Of a DNA stretch of 64,000 nt, positions 1-8,258 are shown in pieces. How positions within the stretch are numbered: position 1 is the first letter of the stretch; each line of letters opens with the position of its first letter. The notes beneath the pieces were generated by a model. That model was not told the origin of the DNA. It saw only the letters and a program-made list of their open reading frames with translations, and did not search any database. The DNA is from Pararobbsia alpina_A. Lineage in GTDB: Bacteria; Pseudomonadota; Gammaproteobacteria; Burkholderiales; Burkholderiaceae. Location of the stretch: the NCBI RefSeq assembly GCF_965118125.1, contig NZ_OZ221287.1, positions 2,914,001-2,978,000 on the forward strand, read 5' to 3'. The position numbers and the translations under genes were made by a program.

Positions 1-45
1 CCCGGCGTGACAGGCCGGTATTCTAACCAACTGAACTACCGCTCC
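1..45 (-). tRNA. tRNA-Asp (GUC), 3' part cut by window edge
   Basis: The reverse complement reads as the 5' acceptor strand (GGAGCGG), D arm with AGTTCAGTTGGTTAGA, and an anticodon stem-loop carrying GTC. The T arm and 3' end lie outside the window. It is the third tRNA of an Ala-Glu-Asp series on the minus strand, downstream of gltX. Confidence 0.93.
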
Positions 46-127
46 AAACTACTTAACTGCTTGCCCGATGCGATGAACTGTCATCCGGACTGGCACACAT
101 CGCTACTGCTCGATGACGCCGATATTC

Positions 128-203
128 TGGCGTCCCCTAGGGGATTCGAACCCCTGTACTCACCGTGAAAGGGTGATGTCCTAGGCCTCTAGACGAAGGG
201 GAC
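128..203 (-). tRNA. tRNA-Glu (UUC)
   Basis: Full cloverleaf on the minus strand: acceptor GTCCCCT pairs with AGGGGAC, the anticodon loop holds TTC, the T loop is GGTTCGAATCC, and the 3' CCA is encoded (TGG at 128-130 on the plus strand). It is almost identical in layout to the E. coli tRNA-Glu. It lies in the same cluster as gltX, whose product charges it. Confidence 0.97.
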
Positions 204-411
204 ATAATCTTTTCAGATTCGTCTTTGCTGCATTTTCTCGTTTGCTATCGCGCTATTCGCTGCGACAACAGAAGCGAGAAGTATATCCATCTCACTACTG
301 CCTGGGAAGCTTTTTTTTCGTCGGAGCCTTATCTCATGCGGCTTTGCGACCGATTGTCACCTCGATCGCCGCGCAATAAAAACGCACGACTGAAACTTCC
401 CTCTGAATCCT

Positions 412-487
<76 letters not shown>

Positions 488-594
488 GGTGCAGAGAAAC
501 GAGATATTAAAGAACGCTTCGAACCTTGTAAATACCCTGCGCAAACAAAAATGGAAAAAAGTGCTCGGGTCCCATGTGACACCGGAATGAAGCG

Positions 595-631
595 ACGTTG
601 AACATCATGCGACACGCACGATGTTCAACGT
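595..631. terminator. 12-bp perfect inverted repeat between gltX and the tRNA genes
   Basis: ACGTTGAACATC (595-606) is exactly repeated in inverse as GATGTTCAACGT (620-631) around a 13-nt loop. It sits downstream of the gltX stop and upstream of the tRNA-Ala gene. No U-tract follows on either strand, so it may be a rho-assisted terminator, an mRNA 3'-end stabiliser or a processing site. Confidence 0.5.
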
Positions 632-749
632 GACATCAAGCCGTCGCTTGCGTATCTGGACCTGCCCCGTCGAATACGTCTGCGTCACGTATGCGGTATG
701 CACCATCGGGCATCCAGACACCACGAAGCGATTTAACGCGATGCGGTGC

Positions 750-2144
750 TCAGGCCTGCGCCAGCCGTGACAACACGACATCGCGCCCGAACAACTGCAG
801 CACGGCATCGATCGACGGCGTATGCGTCGTGCCTGCGACAAGCAGACGCACCGGCATCGCGAGCTGCGGCATCTTGAGCTTGTGCGCGCCGAGCGTGGCC
901 TTGAACGCCGCGTTGATCGCTTCCTTCGTCCATTCGACATCGCGAAGCGCGGCCGCGAGATCACCGATGACGGGCTTGATGACGTCGGTCAGATGCTGCT
1001 CGCGCGATGCGGCATCAGGCTGCGGCGTCACGTAGAACATCGATGCACTTTCAGCGAGTTCCTTGACCGTGTGCGCACGATCCTTGAACAGTCCGACAAC
1101 CTGGTCGAGCGGCGCCCCCGCGGAAAGGTCCGCGCCAAGCGCGACGAGGAATGGCTTCGCGAGTGCGGCGAGCCGCGCGTTGTCCGCTTCCTTCATGTAC
1201 TGGCCGTTGAGCCACTTGAGCTTGTCCGAATCGTAGGCCGCGGGCGACGTGCCCAGATGCTCGAGGTCGAACCATTCGACGAACTGCTCGCGCGAGAAGA
1301 TCTCGGCATCGCCGTGTGCCCAGCCGAGTCGTGCGAGATAGTTGACCACGGCTTCGGGCAGAAAGCCCTCGTCGCGATACTGCATGACGCTCATCGCACC
1401 GTTGCGCTTCGACATCTTCTCGCCAGCTTCGTTGAGCACCGTCGGCAAGTGGGCGTACACGGGCGGTTCCTGGCCGAGCGCGCGAAGGATGTTGATCTGG
1501 CGCGGCGTGTTGTTCACGTGATCGTCACCGCGAATCACGTGGGTGATCTTCATGTCGAGATCGTCGATGACCACGCAGAAGTTGTACGTCGGCGTGCCAT
1601 CGGGACGGGCGATCACGAGATCGTCGAGCTCTTCGTTCGAGATTTCGATGTGACCCTTGACGGCGTCGTCCCATGCGACCGCACCCGTCAGCGGATTGCG
1701 GAAACGGATCACCGGCTGCACGCCTTCGGGCGGCGTCGGCAGCACCTTGCCCGGCTCGGGTCGCCACGTGCCGTCATAGCGCGGCTTTTCGCCGCGTTCA
1801 CGCTGTGCTTCGCGCAGTGCGTCGAGTTCTTCGGTCGACATGTAGCACGGATACGCGAGCCCCTTGTCGAGCATGTCCTTGAGCGCTTCGCGATACCGGT
1901 CCATGCGCTGCATCTGATAGAACGGCCCCTCGTCGATGTCGAGACCGAGCCAGTCCATGCCTTCGAGAATCACATCGACGGCTTCCTGACTCGAGCGCTC
2001 GACGTCCGTGTCCTCGATACGCAGCACGAAGGTGCCCTTGTTGTGGCGCGCGAACGCCCACGGGTACAGCGCGGAGCGGATATTGCCGAGATGGATGAAG
2101 CCGGTCGGGCTGGGTGCGAATCGGGTGCGGACTGGAGTGGTCAT
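750..2144 (-). CDS. gltX: Glutamyl-tRNA synthetase
   Basis: Cytoplasmic class I aminoacyl-tRNA synthetase that charges tRNA-Glu. The protein is 464 aa, the usual length for bacterial GluRS. It begins MTTPVRTRFAPSPTG; the HIGH-type motif is at residues 11-21 (PSPTGFIHLGN) and the KMSKR loop at 243-247. The frame is open for 191 further codons upstream, but homology begins exactly at the ATG at 2144 and the extra residues look like shadow translation, so the short start is chosen. The gene is followed on the same strand by tRNA-Ala, tRNA-Glu and tRNA-Asp. It is divergent from the patatin gene. Confidence 0.97.
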   Translation of the reverse strand: MTTPVRTRFAPSPTGFIHLGNIRSALYPWAFARHNKGTFVLRIEDTDVERSSQEAVDVILEGMDWLGLDIDEGPFYQMQRMDRYREALKDMLDKGLAYPCYMSTEELDALREAQRERGEKPRYDGTWRPEPGKVLPTPPEGVQPVIRFRNPLTGAVAWDDAVKGHIEISNEELDDLVIARPDGTPTYNFCVVIDDLDMKITHVIRGDDHVNNTPRQINILRALGQEPPVYAHLPTVLNEAGEKMSKRNGAMSVMQYRDEGFLPEAVVNYLARLGWAHGDAEIFSREQFVEWFDLEHLGTSPAAYDSDKLKWLNGQYMKEADNARLAALAKPFLVALGADLSAGAPLDQVVGLFKDRAHTVKELAESASMFYVTPQPDAASREQHLTDVIKPVIGDLAAALRDVEWTKEAINAAFKATLGAHKLKMPQLAMPVRLLVAGTTHTPSIDAVLQLFGRDVVLSRLAQA

Positions 2145-2300
2145 GAGCTTCGGACAGGTCGCCCGTGCGAGCGGAGATGCCGCAACGGATGCTTGGCGGA
2201 AAGGAAACGCGAAATTATAGCCCTCCCGGCGCGCGCCTTTACGGGCACCTCGCATCGGCTCCCTTCCCGACGCGTTCATCGCGCCCACAATCGACGCCCT

Positions 2301-2306
2301 TATAAT
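2301..2306 (+). promoter_or_regulatory. Perfect -10 hexamer (TATAAT) for the patatin-like gene
   Basis: TATAAT lies 28 nt before the start codon at 2335 in the gltX/patatin divergent gap. No good -35 stands 16-18 nt upstream. A GGAG ribosome site follows at 2324-2327. Confidence 0.4.
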
Positions 2307-2334
2307 TGCGGCGCACTGCAGTTGGAGAAGTTGA

Positions 2335-3438
2335 ATGCCGATCACCCGAATCGATGCGCGCCGCGCGTCTGCCCCGTCCGAACACCCTTCGCGGCCACAC
2401 ACACGCACAGCCCGATGGCTGCGTGCGGGTGCGCTCGCGCTCAGCCTGGTGCTTGCCGCCTGCGCAAGTTCACCGCCGCCGATCAAAAGCGGCGTAGTAC
2501 CGAACGGCACACCCGGGACGGCCACGGACATCGCCACGGCGCCTTCGTCGTCCGATCGTGATGGCGCTGCGAACCCTGCCCTGCCCAGCTCGCCGCTCGT
2601 CCCGCCCGGCGCGCAAGTCACTCCGCGCCAGATCCGCATCGGCCTCGCGCTCGGCGGCGGCGCCGCGCGCGGGTTTGCACATATCGGCGTGATCAAGGCG
2701 CTCGAAGCGCACGGCATTCATCCCGATCTCGTCGCGGGCACGAGCGCCGGATCGGTGGTCGCCGCGCTCTACGCGTCGGGCATGAACGGTCTGCAGATGA
2801 ACAAGGCCGCGCTCAAGCTCGATGAAGCGTCGATCAGCGACTGGGCCATGCCGTTTCGCTCGCGAGGTCTGATCAAGGGCGTTGCACTCGAGAACTACCT
2901 CAACACGACGCTGAACAACCGGCCGATCGAACAGCTCAAGGTGCCGCTCGGCATCGTCGCCACCGATTTGCGCACGGGCGAGCCGATCCTGTTTCAGCGC
3001 GGCAATACCGGACAAGCGGTCCGTGCCTCATGCAGCATTCCGTCGATCTTCGAGCCCGTGAAGATCGGGGGTCACGAGTATGTCGACGGCGGACTCGTGA
3101 GCCCGGTGCCGGCAGCATTCGCGCACAAGATGGGCGCCGACTTCGTGATCGCGGTCGACATTTCTTCGCGCCCCGAAAGCGCAGTGACGTCGAGCTCGTT
3201 CGACCTGCTGATGCAGACGTTCACGATCATGGGCCAGAGCATCAAGGCCTATGAGCTCGACAAATACGCCGATGTCGTGATCCGGCCCAATCTCTCGAAG
3301 ATGGGCGGCGCCGATTTCGCCGATCGCAACGCGGCGATCCTCGCGGGCGAGGAAGCAGTCGATGCGGCGTGGCCGGATATCCAGCGCAAACTGGCGGCCG
3401 CGCGCAAGGCACCGGCCGATCTGACAAGCGCACGGTAG
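2335..3438 (+). CDS. Patatin-like phospholipase, predicted lipoprotein
   Basis: Predicted acyl hydrolase of the patatin/RssA family, 367 aa. A basic N-terminus and hydrophobic stretch end in the lipobox LVLAAC, with Cys43 the expected lipidation site, so the protein is probably anchored in the envelope. The catalytic parts are all present: glycine-rich oxyanion loop GGGAARG (107-113), nucleophile elbow GTSAG with Ser137, and the DGG motif with Asp251 completing the Ser-Asp dyad. Start ATG 2335 is supported by GGAGAAG 5 nt upstream. It is divergent from gltX and convergent with hipA. The lipid substrate cannot be told from sequence. Confidence 0.9.
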   Translation: MPITRIDARRASAPSEHPSRPHTRTARWLRAGALALSLVLAACASSPPPIKSGVVPNGTPGTATDIATAPSSSDRDGAANPALPSSPLVPPGAQVTPRQIRIGLALGGGAARGFAHIGVIKALEAHGIHPDLVAGTSAGSVVAALYASGMNGLQMNKAALKLDEASISDWAMPFRSRGLIKGVALENYLNTTLNNRPIEQLKVPLGIVATDLRTGEPILFQRGNTGQAVRASCSIPSIFEPVKIGGHEYVDGGLVSPVPAAFAHKMGADFVIAVDISSRPESAVTSSSFDLLMQTFTIMGQSIKAYELDKYADVVIRPNLSKMGGADFADRNAAILAGEEAVDAAWPDIQRKLAAARKAPADLTSAR

Positions 3439-3440
3439 AC

Positions 3441-3468
3441 GCCGGCCCTTCGTCGCGGCAGCGCCGGC
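3441..3468. terminator. Possible hairpin between the convergent patatin and hipA genes
   Basis: GCCGGC occurs at 3441-3446 and again at 3463-3468; each copy is self-complementary, so they can pair over a 16-nt loop. It starts 2 nt after the patatin stop. There is no clear U-tract; the support is weak. Confidence 0.25.
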
Positions 3469-3598
3469 CTGCTTCGTGGCGCTCGTCGTGGTGACGATCA
3501 TCACCGGTTGCGCCTCATCATGCCGATGACCGCACCAGACGCACCGTTGTTTGATCCCGGCAGCGGCATCAAATCATCGTGGTCTGTGTAGCCCTGCG

Positions 3599-4903
3599 CT
3601 ACACCTCTCGCGCCAGCGGCAAGCCCGAGAGCCGCTCGAGCACGATGTCGGCCATGCCCGCCGGCGTCGGCAACTGCTTGAGCAGCGCCGGCCACGACGC
3701 TTTCGCCGCAGCGACGGCCGCACGCACCGCCGACAACGCGATTCGCGACGGCACGCCGGACGCGGCGGCCATCCCGGCATAGTCGGCCAGAGTCTGTGCG
3801 CGCTGCGACTTGTCGATCGCCACATTGGTGCCGTAGGCGGTGAAGGCCGGCAGCGCGGCGACGCAGACGACGTCGTAAGCCGGGCTCAGTTGCGGCATCA
3901 CCGGGTCGCGATAGATCAGCGAAAAATTCTTCAGGTGCGCATCGCTGTTGCCCAGCAGCGTGTTGACCGCCTGCCGCGTGAAAAACTGCCGCACGTCATC
4001 GACGCCCTTCGGACTCATCGCTGCGAGAAAGCGCACAAGGATCGCAAACTGGTCCGCCTTCGCGTACTTGGCGCTCGGCATGCGCCCCAACGCCTGACAC
4101 GCGTCTTCAGCATGAATGCGTTCATTGCCCTGCCGGTCGAACCGCTCGACACCGAGGAAGTACTGCGCAGAACCGCCCAGCTCTGCGATGCCCGGTATCT
4201 CGATCGCATCGAGCGGCATCGGCTCGCACTGCGCGACATCGACGCCTGCGGCCTTGGCCAGCTGCATTGACACGTATTCGTTGAATATCTGCGAGTCGTC
4301 GTTACGTGCGGGCAGCTTCGCGATCAGGTCCGACAAGCGGCCATGTCCCGGCATCGTGTAGCGCGAGCCACGCAACATCGTCGACAGTGCAAGCTTGTTC
4401 TGAACCCCTGAAATCGATGCCGCTCCCTCCGTGGCCCCCTCGATCACCGCCGCCTCGAGATTGTCCGCGCCGCCGGTCACGCCAAAGGTGCGCACGTCGT
4501 CGGGCAGCGCATGCGGATCGGCTACCGGCGTGACGACCACGGCACCGGGCAAGTCATTGCCTGCGGCCGCCAGCACGCCAAAGTCATCGCGGTCGCCGAC
4601 GTTGTGACGCGTCGCCTCGAGGCGCCGGCGCAGCTCGCTCTCGGGCAGCAGCCCGGCGAAATACGGCGGCAGCCTGCCCTCCGTGTTGTAGACCGCCGGA
4701 TGAAACGGATTGCCGAAGATCTCCGCCGCGATCTGGCGTCGATTGGGGATCATCATCGACAACGTGAGTGTAGGACGGCTTTCCGCGGCTCTGTAGGCGC
4801 TCGCTGGCACGAACCGGCACGTACCCTCCAGCTCAGCAAGAAAACCGCACAGCGCCCCGTTTAAGCGGACTTCGAGAAATCGCGGGTGCCAGGTCGCGCT
4901 CAC
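3599..4903 (-). CDS. hipA: HipA-family serine/threonine kinase toxin
   Basis: Toxin of a type II toxin-antitoxin pair, 434 aa, the normal HipA size. Visible landmarks are the N-terminal HipA_N region ending in PPYFAGLLPE (79-88), the SISGVQNK segment (163-170), the catalytic loop GNSDAHLKN (318-326, Asp321 as base, Asn326) and PAYDVV (341-346) with the metal-binding Asp344. In E. coli, HipA phosphorylates GltX and so stalls translation; whether this homologue shares that target is not shown by sequence. Start: a GTG at 4903 whose GTGA overlaps the hipB stop by 4 nt, pointing to translational coupling. An in-frame extension to 5020 would run through hipB and is rejected. Confidence 0.93.
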   Translation of the reverse strand: MSATWHPRFLEVRLNGALCGFLAELEGTCRFVPASAYRAAESRPTLTLSMMIPNRRQIAAEIFGNPFHPAVYNTEGRLPPYFAGLLPESELRRRLEATRHNVGDRDDFGVLAAAGNDLPGAVVVTPVADPHALPDDVRTFGVTGGADNLEAAVIEGATEGAASISGVQNKLALSTMLRGSRYTMPGHGRLSDLIAKLPARNDDSQIFNEYVSMQLAKAAGVDVAQCEPMPLDAIEIPGIAELGGSAQYFLGVERFDRQGNERIHAEDACQALGRMPSAKYAKADQFAILVRFLAAMSPKGVDDVRQFFTRQAVNTLLGNSDAHLKNFSLIYRDPVMPQLSPAYDVVCVAALPAFTAYGTNVAIDKSQRAQTLADYAGMAAASGVPSRIALSAVRAAVAAAKASWPALLKQLPTPAGMADIVLERLSGLPLAREV

Positions 4904-5190
4904 GACTCGGACTCCATGAACAATTCGGCGGCCGTTTTCGCGTCCCGGTCCGGCCCCAGGCTTTTGCCCTCGAGCACGCGCTGAACGTTTTCCACCTGCT
5001 CTCGCGGAACGAGTATCCATTGCGCATCGAGCGCAAACGCGACCGCCTCGAGCGTCGACGCCCGCGTGTCATGCCGGCCCGACAAAGCCGCGGTCAGATT
5101 GCTGCGCGCCATCCCGATGCGGGGTGCCAGCGCAGTGAGCGTGACATCGCGGCGACTCAGTAAGACACGAAGTTGAGAGGTGAATGACAT
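4900..5190 (-). CDS. hipB: HipB-like antitoxin, XRE-family repressor
   Basis: Small DNA-binding antitoxin of 96 aa. A helix-turn-helix of the XRE/Cro type is visible (LTALAPRIGMARSNLTAALSGR), followed by a dimerisation segment and a short acidic tail. It should neutralise HipA and repress the operon. The start is ambiguous: ATG at 5190 (used here) or GTG at 5199, 3 codons upstream; neither has a strong ribosome site. The stop overlaps the hipA GTG. Three palindromic repeats at 5212-5300 lie directly upstream and are the probable HipB operators. Confidence 0.88.
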   Translation of the reverse strand: MSFTSQLRVLLSRRDVTLTALAPRIGMARSNLTAALSGRHDTRASTLEAVAFALDAQWILVPREQVENVQRVLEGKSLGPDRDAKTAAELFMESES

Positions 5191-5211
5191 GTCATACACT
5201 CGAATAAAAAT

Positions 5212-5227
5212 GTATGAATCATCATAC
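5212..5227. promoter_or_regulatory. HipB operator repeat 1
   Basis: GTATGAATCATCATAC: perfect 5-bp arms GTATG/CATAC with 6-nt spacer. It is the copy closest to hipB. It matches two further copies at 5255 and 5285. Confidence 0.7.
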
Positions 5228-5254
5228 TCTCATCGGGCAAATAACCTATGGAAC

Positions 5255-5270
5255 GTATGAAATACCATAC
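5255..5270. promoter_or_regulatory. HipB operator repeat 2
   Basis: GTATGAAATACCATAC: same GTATG-N6-CATAC plan as repeat 1, start-to-start distance 43 nt. Confidence 0.7.
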
Positions 5271-5284
5271 TATTTATATTTTTA

Positions 5285-5300
5285 GTATTGAATATCATAC
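5285..5300. promoter_or_regulatory. HipB operator repeat 3 (one mismatch)
   Basis: GTATTGAATATCATAC: same 16-bp layout with one changed base in the left arm, 30 nt from repeat 2. Confidence 0.6.
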
Positions 5301-5359
5301 GCACTGGATGCGCACGACGCAGCACGCCACGTGCGCAAGCCTGGGCCGCGAAAGCAATA

Positions 5360-5396
5360 AAAAACCCCTCGCCGGCATCACCGGGGAGGGGTTTTT
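5360..5396 (-). terminator. Rho-independent terminator of the NlpC/P60 gene
   Basis: AAAAACCCCTC (5360-5370) pairs with GAGGGGTTTTT (5386-5396), with an inner CCGG/CCGG stem. Adenines continue at 5356-5364, so the minus-strand transcript ends in a U-run. It lies 38 nt past the stop of the hydrolase gene and could also act on plus-strand transcripts. Confidence 0.85.
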
Positions 5397-5434
5397 CGAG
5401 TGTCATCGCGCCAGGTAGCCCGGCTCGATTGCAC

Positions 5435-6112
5435 TTATTCTGCGTCGGGACCTGCTGTCAGGCGGCTCACGCTGGCCTTGAGATCGCTGCCCGAGAACGA
5501 CGCGTCAACACGACGCGCGCCGGTAAAGCGCTTTTCCCAATAACTGTCGTCCAGTTCGTCGACGCGAATCTTGCTGCCGGTCGACGGCGAGTGCACGAAC
5601 TTGTTGTCGCCGATATAGATACCCACGTGCGAGAACGTGCGGCGCATCGTGTTGAAGAACACGAGGTCGCCCGGCTTGAGGTCCGTCATCTTGACCTTCT
5701 CGCCCATCTGGCTCATTTCTTCGGCGCGGCGCGGCAGCGTCATGCCCAGCGTGTCGCGAAACACGTAGCGCACGAAGCCCGAGCAGTCGAGGCCGGAGTC
5801 AGGAGAATTGCCGCCCCACTGGTAGCGCACGCCGATCATGTTCAGCGCGCCGACCACCACCGTGCCAGCCTTCGAGGCGACACCGGAGAGGAACGACTGG
5901 GTATTCTTGGCGGACGAGCCTGCCGCATCGGCGGCGGGCGTGGAATTCGAATCGATTGCGGTGCCGAAGGCATTGGCGCTGATAGCGCTGCCAAGGGCCG
6001 GCACTGTATTCGCCTCTTCGGCAAGTGCCGAGCTCGAACCGGCGATCATCGCACCTGTGAATGCGATAGCCAGCGCGCGCTCACAAAACTTTCTGGTTGT
6101 TCGGTGATACAT
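5435..6112 (-). CDS. NlpC/P60 family cell-wall hydrolase, secreted
   Basis: Predicted peptidoglycan D,L-endopeptidase of 225 aa. A signal peptide is visible (positive MYHRTTRK, hydrophobic ALAIAFTGAMIAG, cleavage near SSALAEE). After a low-complexity linker comes the NlpC/P60 domain with the catalytic Cys110 (LDCSGFV), His162 (SHVGIY) and a third polar residue His174 (FVHSPSTG). The frame is open to 6202, but the signal peptide fits a start at ATG 6112, and the promoter at 6174-6202 lies within the longer version. It is a single-gene unit with its own promoter and terminator. Confidence 0.9.
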   Translation of the reverse strand: MYHRTTRKFCERALAIAFTGAMIAGSSSALAEEANTVPALGSAISANAFGTAIDSNSTPAADAAGSSAKNTQSFLSGVASKAGTVVVGALNMIGVRYQWGGNSPDSGLDCSGFVRYVFRDTLGMTLPRRAEEMSQMGEKVKMTDLKPGDLVFFNTMRRTFSHVGIYIGDNKFVHSPSTGSKIRVDELDDSYWEKRFTGARRVDASFSGSDLKASVSRLTAGPDAE

Positions 6113-6173
6113 CGGTCGGTAAGAGTGACTTAGGCTTGTGAGGCGAACCCCACGGTTGCGTAAAGTTTGGGGG

Positions 6174-6202
6174 ATACTAAACAGATAGTATTTGCCTGTC
6201 AA
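6174..6202 (-). promoter_or_regulatory. Sigma70-type promoter of the NlpC/P60 gene
   Basis: On the minus strand a perfect -35 TTGACA (6197-6202) is followed after exactly 17 nt by TAGTAT (6174-6179). The -10 box is also one arm of an inverted repeat ATACTA-N6-TAGTAT (6174-6191), so a repressor could act here. The predicted leader is about 55 nt. Confidence 0.65.
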
Positions 6203-6626
6203 AGCAATTAACTGAAAACAATCACCGATTTGGTGCTAATTTTCCGTCAATCCCGCAGCTGGCAAAGCTTTGCGGCCGATAAAAGGGTATACGCCCAGAA
6301 AATCTGACCACAACACGATCCACCACCCCAAACCCCTGATTGCACGCACAGGCAGCAACAATTACCTCAAAGAAGCACCTTCTTAGCGCACAACACCCCG
6401 CGAGACCTGACCCGACATCGTTGTCCACTCGCGCTGGTACACCAAGCTTATCGGCGGTCCGCGACAAGACTTAAGGCTTTACCGGCGTCGCGCACTAAAA
6501 AATATTTTATCGGCATCATTTACCGATCATGCCTGCGCGCGCATTAAACGCAGTACGCCCGCCAACCGGTCGTTTTTTCTGCCTGCCGCCCTGCCTTCTT
6601 TTTGCTTGATCAACGCCTACATCCGG
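6203..6626. other. Non-coding AT-rich gap between yejF and the NlpC/P60 promoter
   Basis: No convincing gene. A weak hairpin ATCGG/CCGAT (6509-6527) is followed on the minus strand by AAAATATTTTTT and may terminate the yej operon. Nothing else in the gap is recognisable. Confidence 0.4.
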
Positions 6627-8258
6627 CTATGCACTTGCGCCATCCTTCGCGGCGTCGAGTCCGCCAAACGCGGCGTCGAACAAGCGGCGCGTATAGGGAT
6701 GCTGCGGCGCGCCGAGCACGGAATCCGCGTCGCCCTGCTCAACGATTTCTCCCGCGTGCATCACAGCGATGCGATGCGCCATCGCCCGGATGACTTCGAG
6801 GTCATGGGTGATAAACAAGTAAGCGAGGTTGTATTTCTTCTGCAGCCCCGTCAGCAGCGCCAGCACCTGCTGCTGAATCGACACGTCGAGCGCGCTGGTC
6901 GGTTCGTCCAGCACGAGCACCTGAGGCTGAAGGATGATCGCGCGCGCAATGGCGATGCGCTGCCGCTGCCCGCCGGAAAACTCGTGCGGATAACGCTGGA
7001 GCACCGTGCGGTCGAGCCCGACCTCGCGCAACGTCGAGATGACGCGGGCCCGCAAGTCCGCCGGGGTCAGTTCGGGCCGGTGCAGCGCGAGTCCCTCGCC
7101 GACAATCTGCTCGATCGTCTGACGCGGCGACAGCGAGCTGTACGGATCCTGAAACACCACTTGCACCTTCGCCCGGAACGCCTTCTGCCGAGCGCCACGG
7201 AAATTCTCCAGGCGTTCGCCCTCGAACACGATCTGGCCGGCCGACGAGCGTTGAAGTCCGAGCATCGCCATCGCCAGCGTCGACTTGCCGCTGCCCGACT
7301 CGCCGACGACGCCGACGGTCTCGCCCTGCCGCAGTTCGATACTGACGCGCTTGACCGCATCGAAGCGATCACGCGAAAACCAGCCTGCCACGCCTGGCCG
7401 CGCCGAGGAATACGTCACCGACACATCCGATGCGCCAAGCACGACCGGTGCAATCGGCATGACAGGCAGCCACGCACGCGTGGGCCGGCTTTCGATCAGT
7501 CGCTTCGTGTAGGGATGCACGGGATTCGAGAACACGCGCTCGACTTCACCCGCCTCGACGAGCGTGCCGTGCTCCATGACGGCGACGCGATGCGCGAAAC
7601 GCCGCACCAGATTCAGGTCGTGCGTGATCATCAGCACGGCCATGCCCCGCTGCCGTGCCGCGTCGCGCTGAAGGTCGAGCAACAACTCGAGAATCTGAGC
7701 ACGCACCGTCACGTCGAGCGCCGTGGTCGGCTCGTCGGCGATCAGCAGCCGCGGCCGGCATGCGAGTGCCATCGCGATCGTGGCGCGCTGACGCTGGCCA
7801 CCCGACAACTGATGGGGAAAATGATCGATGCGCCGCTCGGCGTCTTCAATACCCGTGCGATCCAGCAGCTTGATCGCGCGCAAGCGCGCCTCGGTACGCG
7901 AGACCTGCTCATGCTGGATCACCGCTTCGCCGATCTGCTCGCCGATCGTGAGCAGCGGATTGAGCGCGGTCATCGGCTCCTGGAACACCATCGCGATGTC
8001 CGCGCCGCGGATGCCTCGCATCGTCCGCTCGGGCTTCGCAAGCAGGTCCTCGCCGGCAAACCGGATCGCACCGGTGATCTGCGCATCCGCCAGCAGGCGC
8101 AACACGGCGAGCGCCGTGACACTCTTGCCCGACCCCGACTCGCCGACCAGCGCCACGCGTTCGCCGCTTCGTATCTCGAGATCGAGATCATTCACGGCCC
8201 GGCTGCCGCCAAACGCCACCGAAAGCTTTTCAATCGACAGCAGCGGAGCGTCACTCAT
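6627..8258 (-). CDS. yejF: YejF, duplicated ATP-binding subunit of an oligopeptide/microcin C importer
   Basis: ABC ATPase of 543 aa with two complete nucleotide-binding domains in tandem. The first has Walker A GESGSGKS, signature LSGGQRQR and Walker B LLIADEP; the second has Walker A GESGSGKS, signature FSGGQRQR and Walker B VLVLDEP. It powers the YejABEF peptide transporter at the inner membrane. The start ATG at 8258 overlaps the yejE stop as ATGA, so the upstream open frame inside yejE is rejected. It is the last gene of the yejA-B-E-F order. Confidence 0.95.
   Translation of the reverse strand: MSDAPLLSIEKLSVAFGGSRAVNDLDLEIRSGERVALVGESGSGKSVTALAVLRLLADAQITGAIRFAGEDLLAKPERTMRGIRGADIAMVFQEPMTALNPLLTIGEQIGEAVIQHEQVSRTEARLRAIKLLDRTGIEDAERRIDHFPHQLSGGQRQRATIAMALACRPRLLIADEPTTALDVTVRAQILELLLDLQRDAARQRGMAVLMITHDLNLVRRFAHRVAVMEHGTLVEAGEVERVFSNPVHPYTKRLIESRPTRAWLPVMPIAPVVLGASDVSVTYSSARPGVAGWFSRDRFDAVKRVSIELRQGETVGVVGESGSGKSTLAMAMLGLQRSSAGQIVFEGERLENFRGARQKAFRAKVQVVFQDPYSSLSPRQTIEQIVGEGLALHRPELTPADLRARVISTLREVGLDRTVLQRYPHEFSGGQRQRIAIARAIILQPQVLVLDEPTSALDVSIQQQVLALLTGLQKKYNLAYLFITHDLEVIRAMAHRIAVMHAGEIVEQGDADSVLGAPQHPYTRRLFDAAFGGLDAAKDGASA

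Noticed and set aside
822..2561. Long open frame antisense to gltX (579 codons)
   Set aside because: High-GC codon bias leaves the opposite strand open. The translation is Arg/His-rich without family features and overlaps a certain gene.
6222..6467. 81-codon open frame in the gap downstream of yejF
   Set aside because: No homology recognised, no ribosome site, and Cys/Arg-rich composition.
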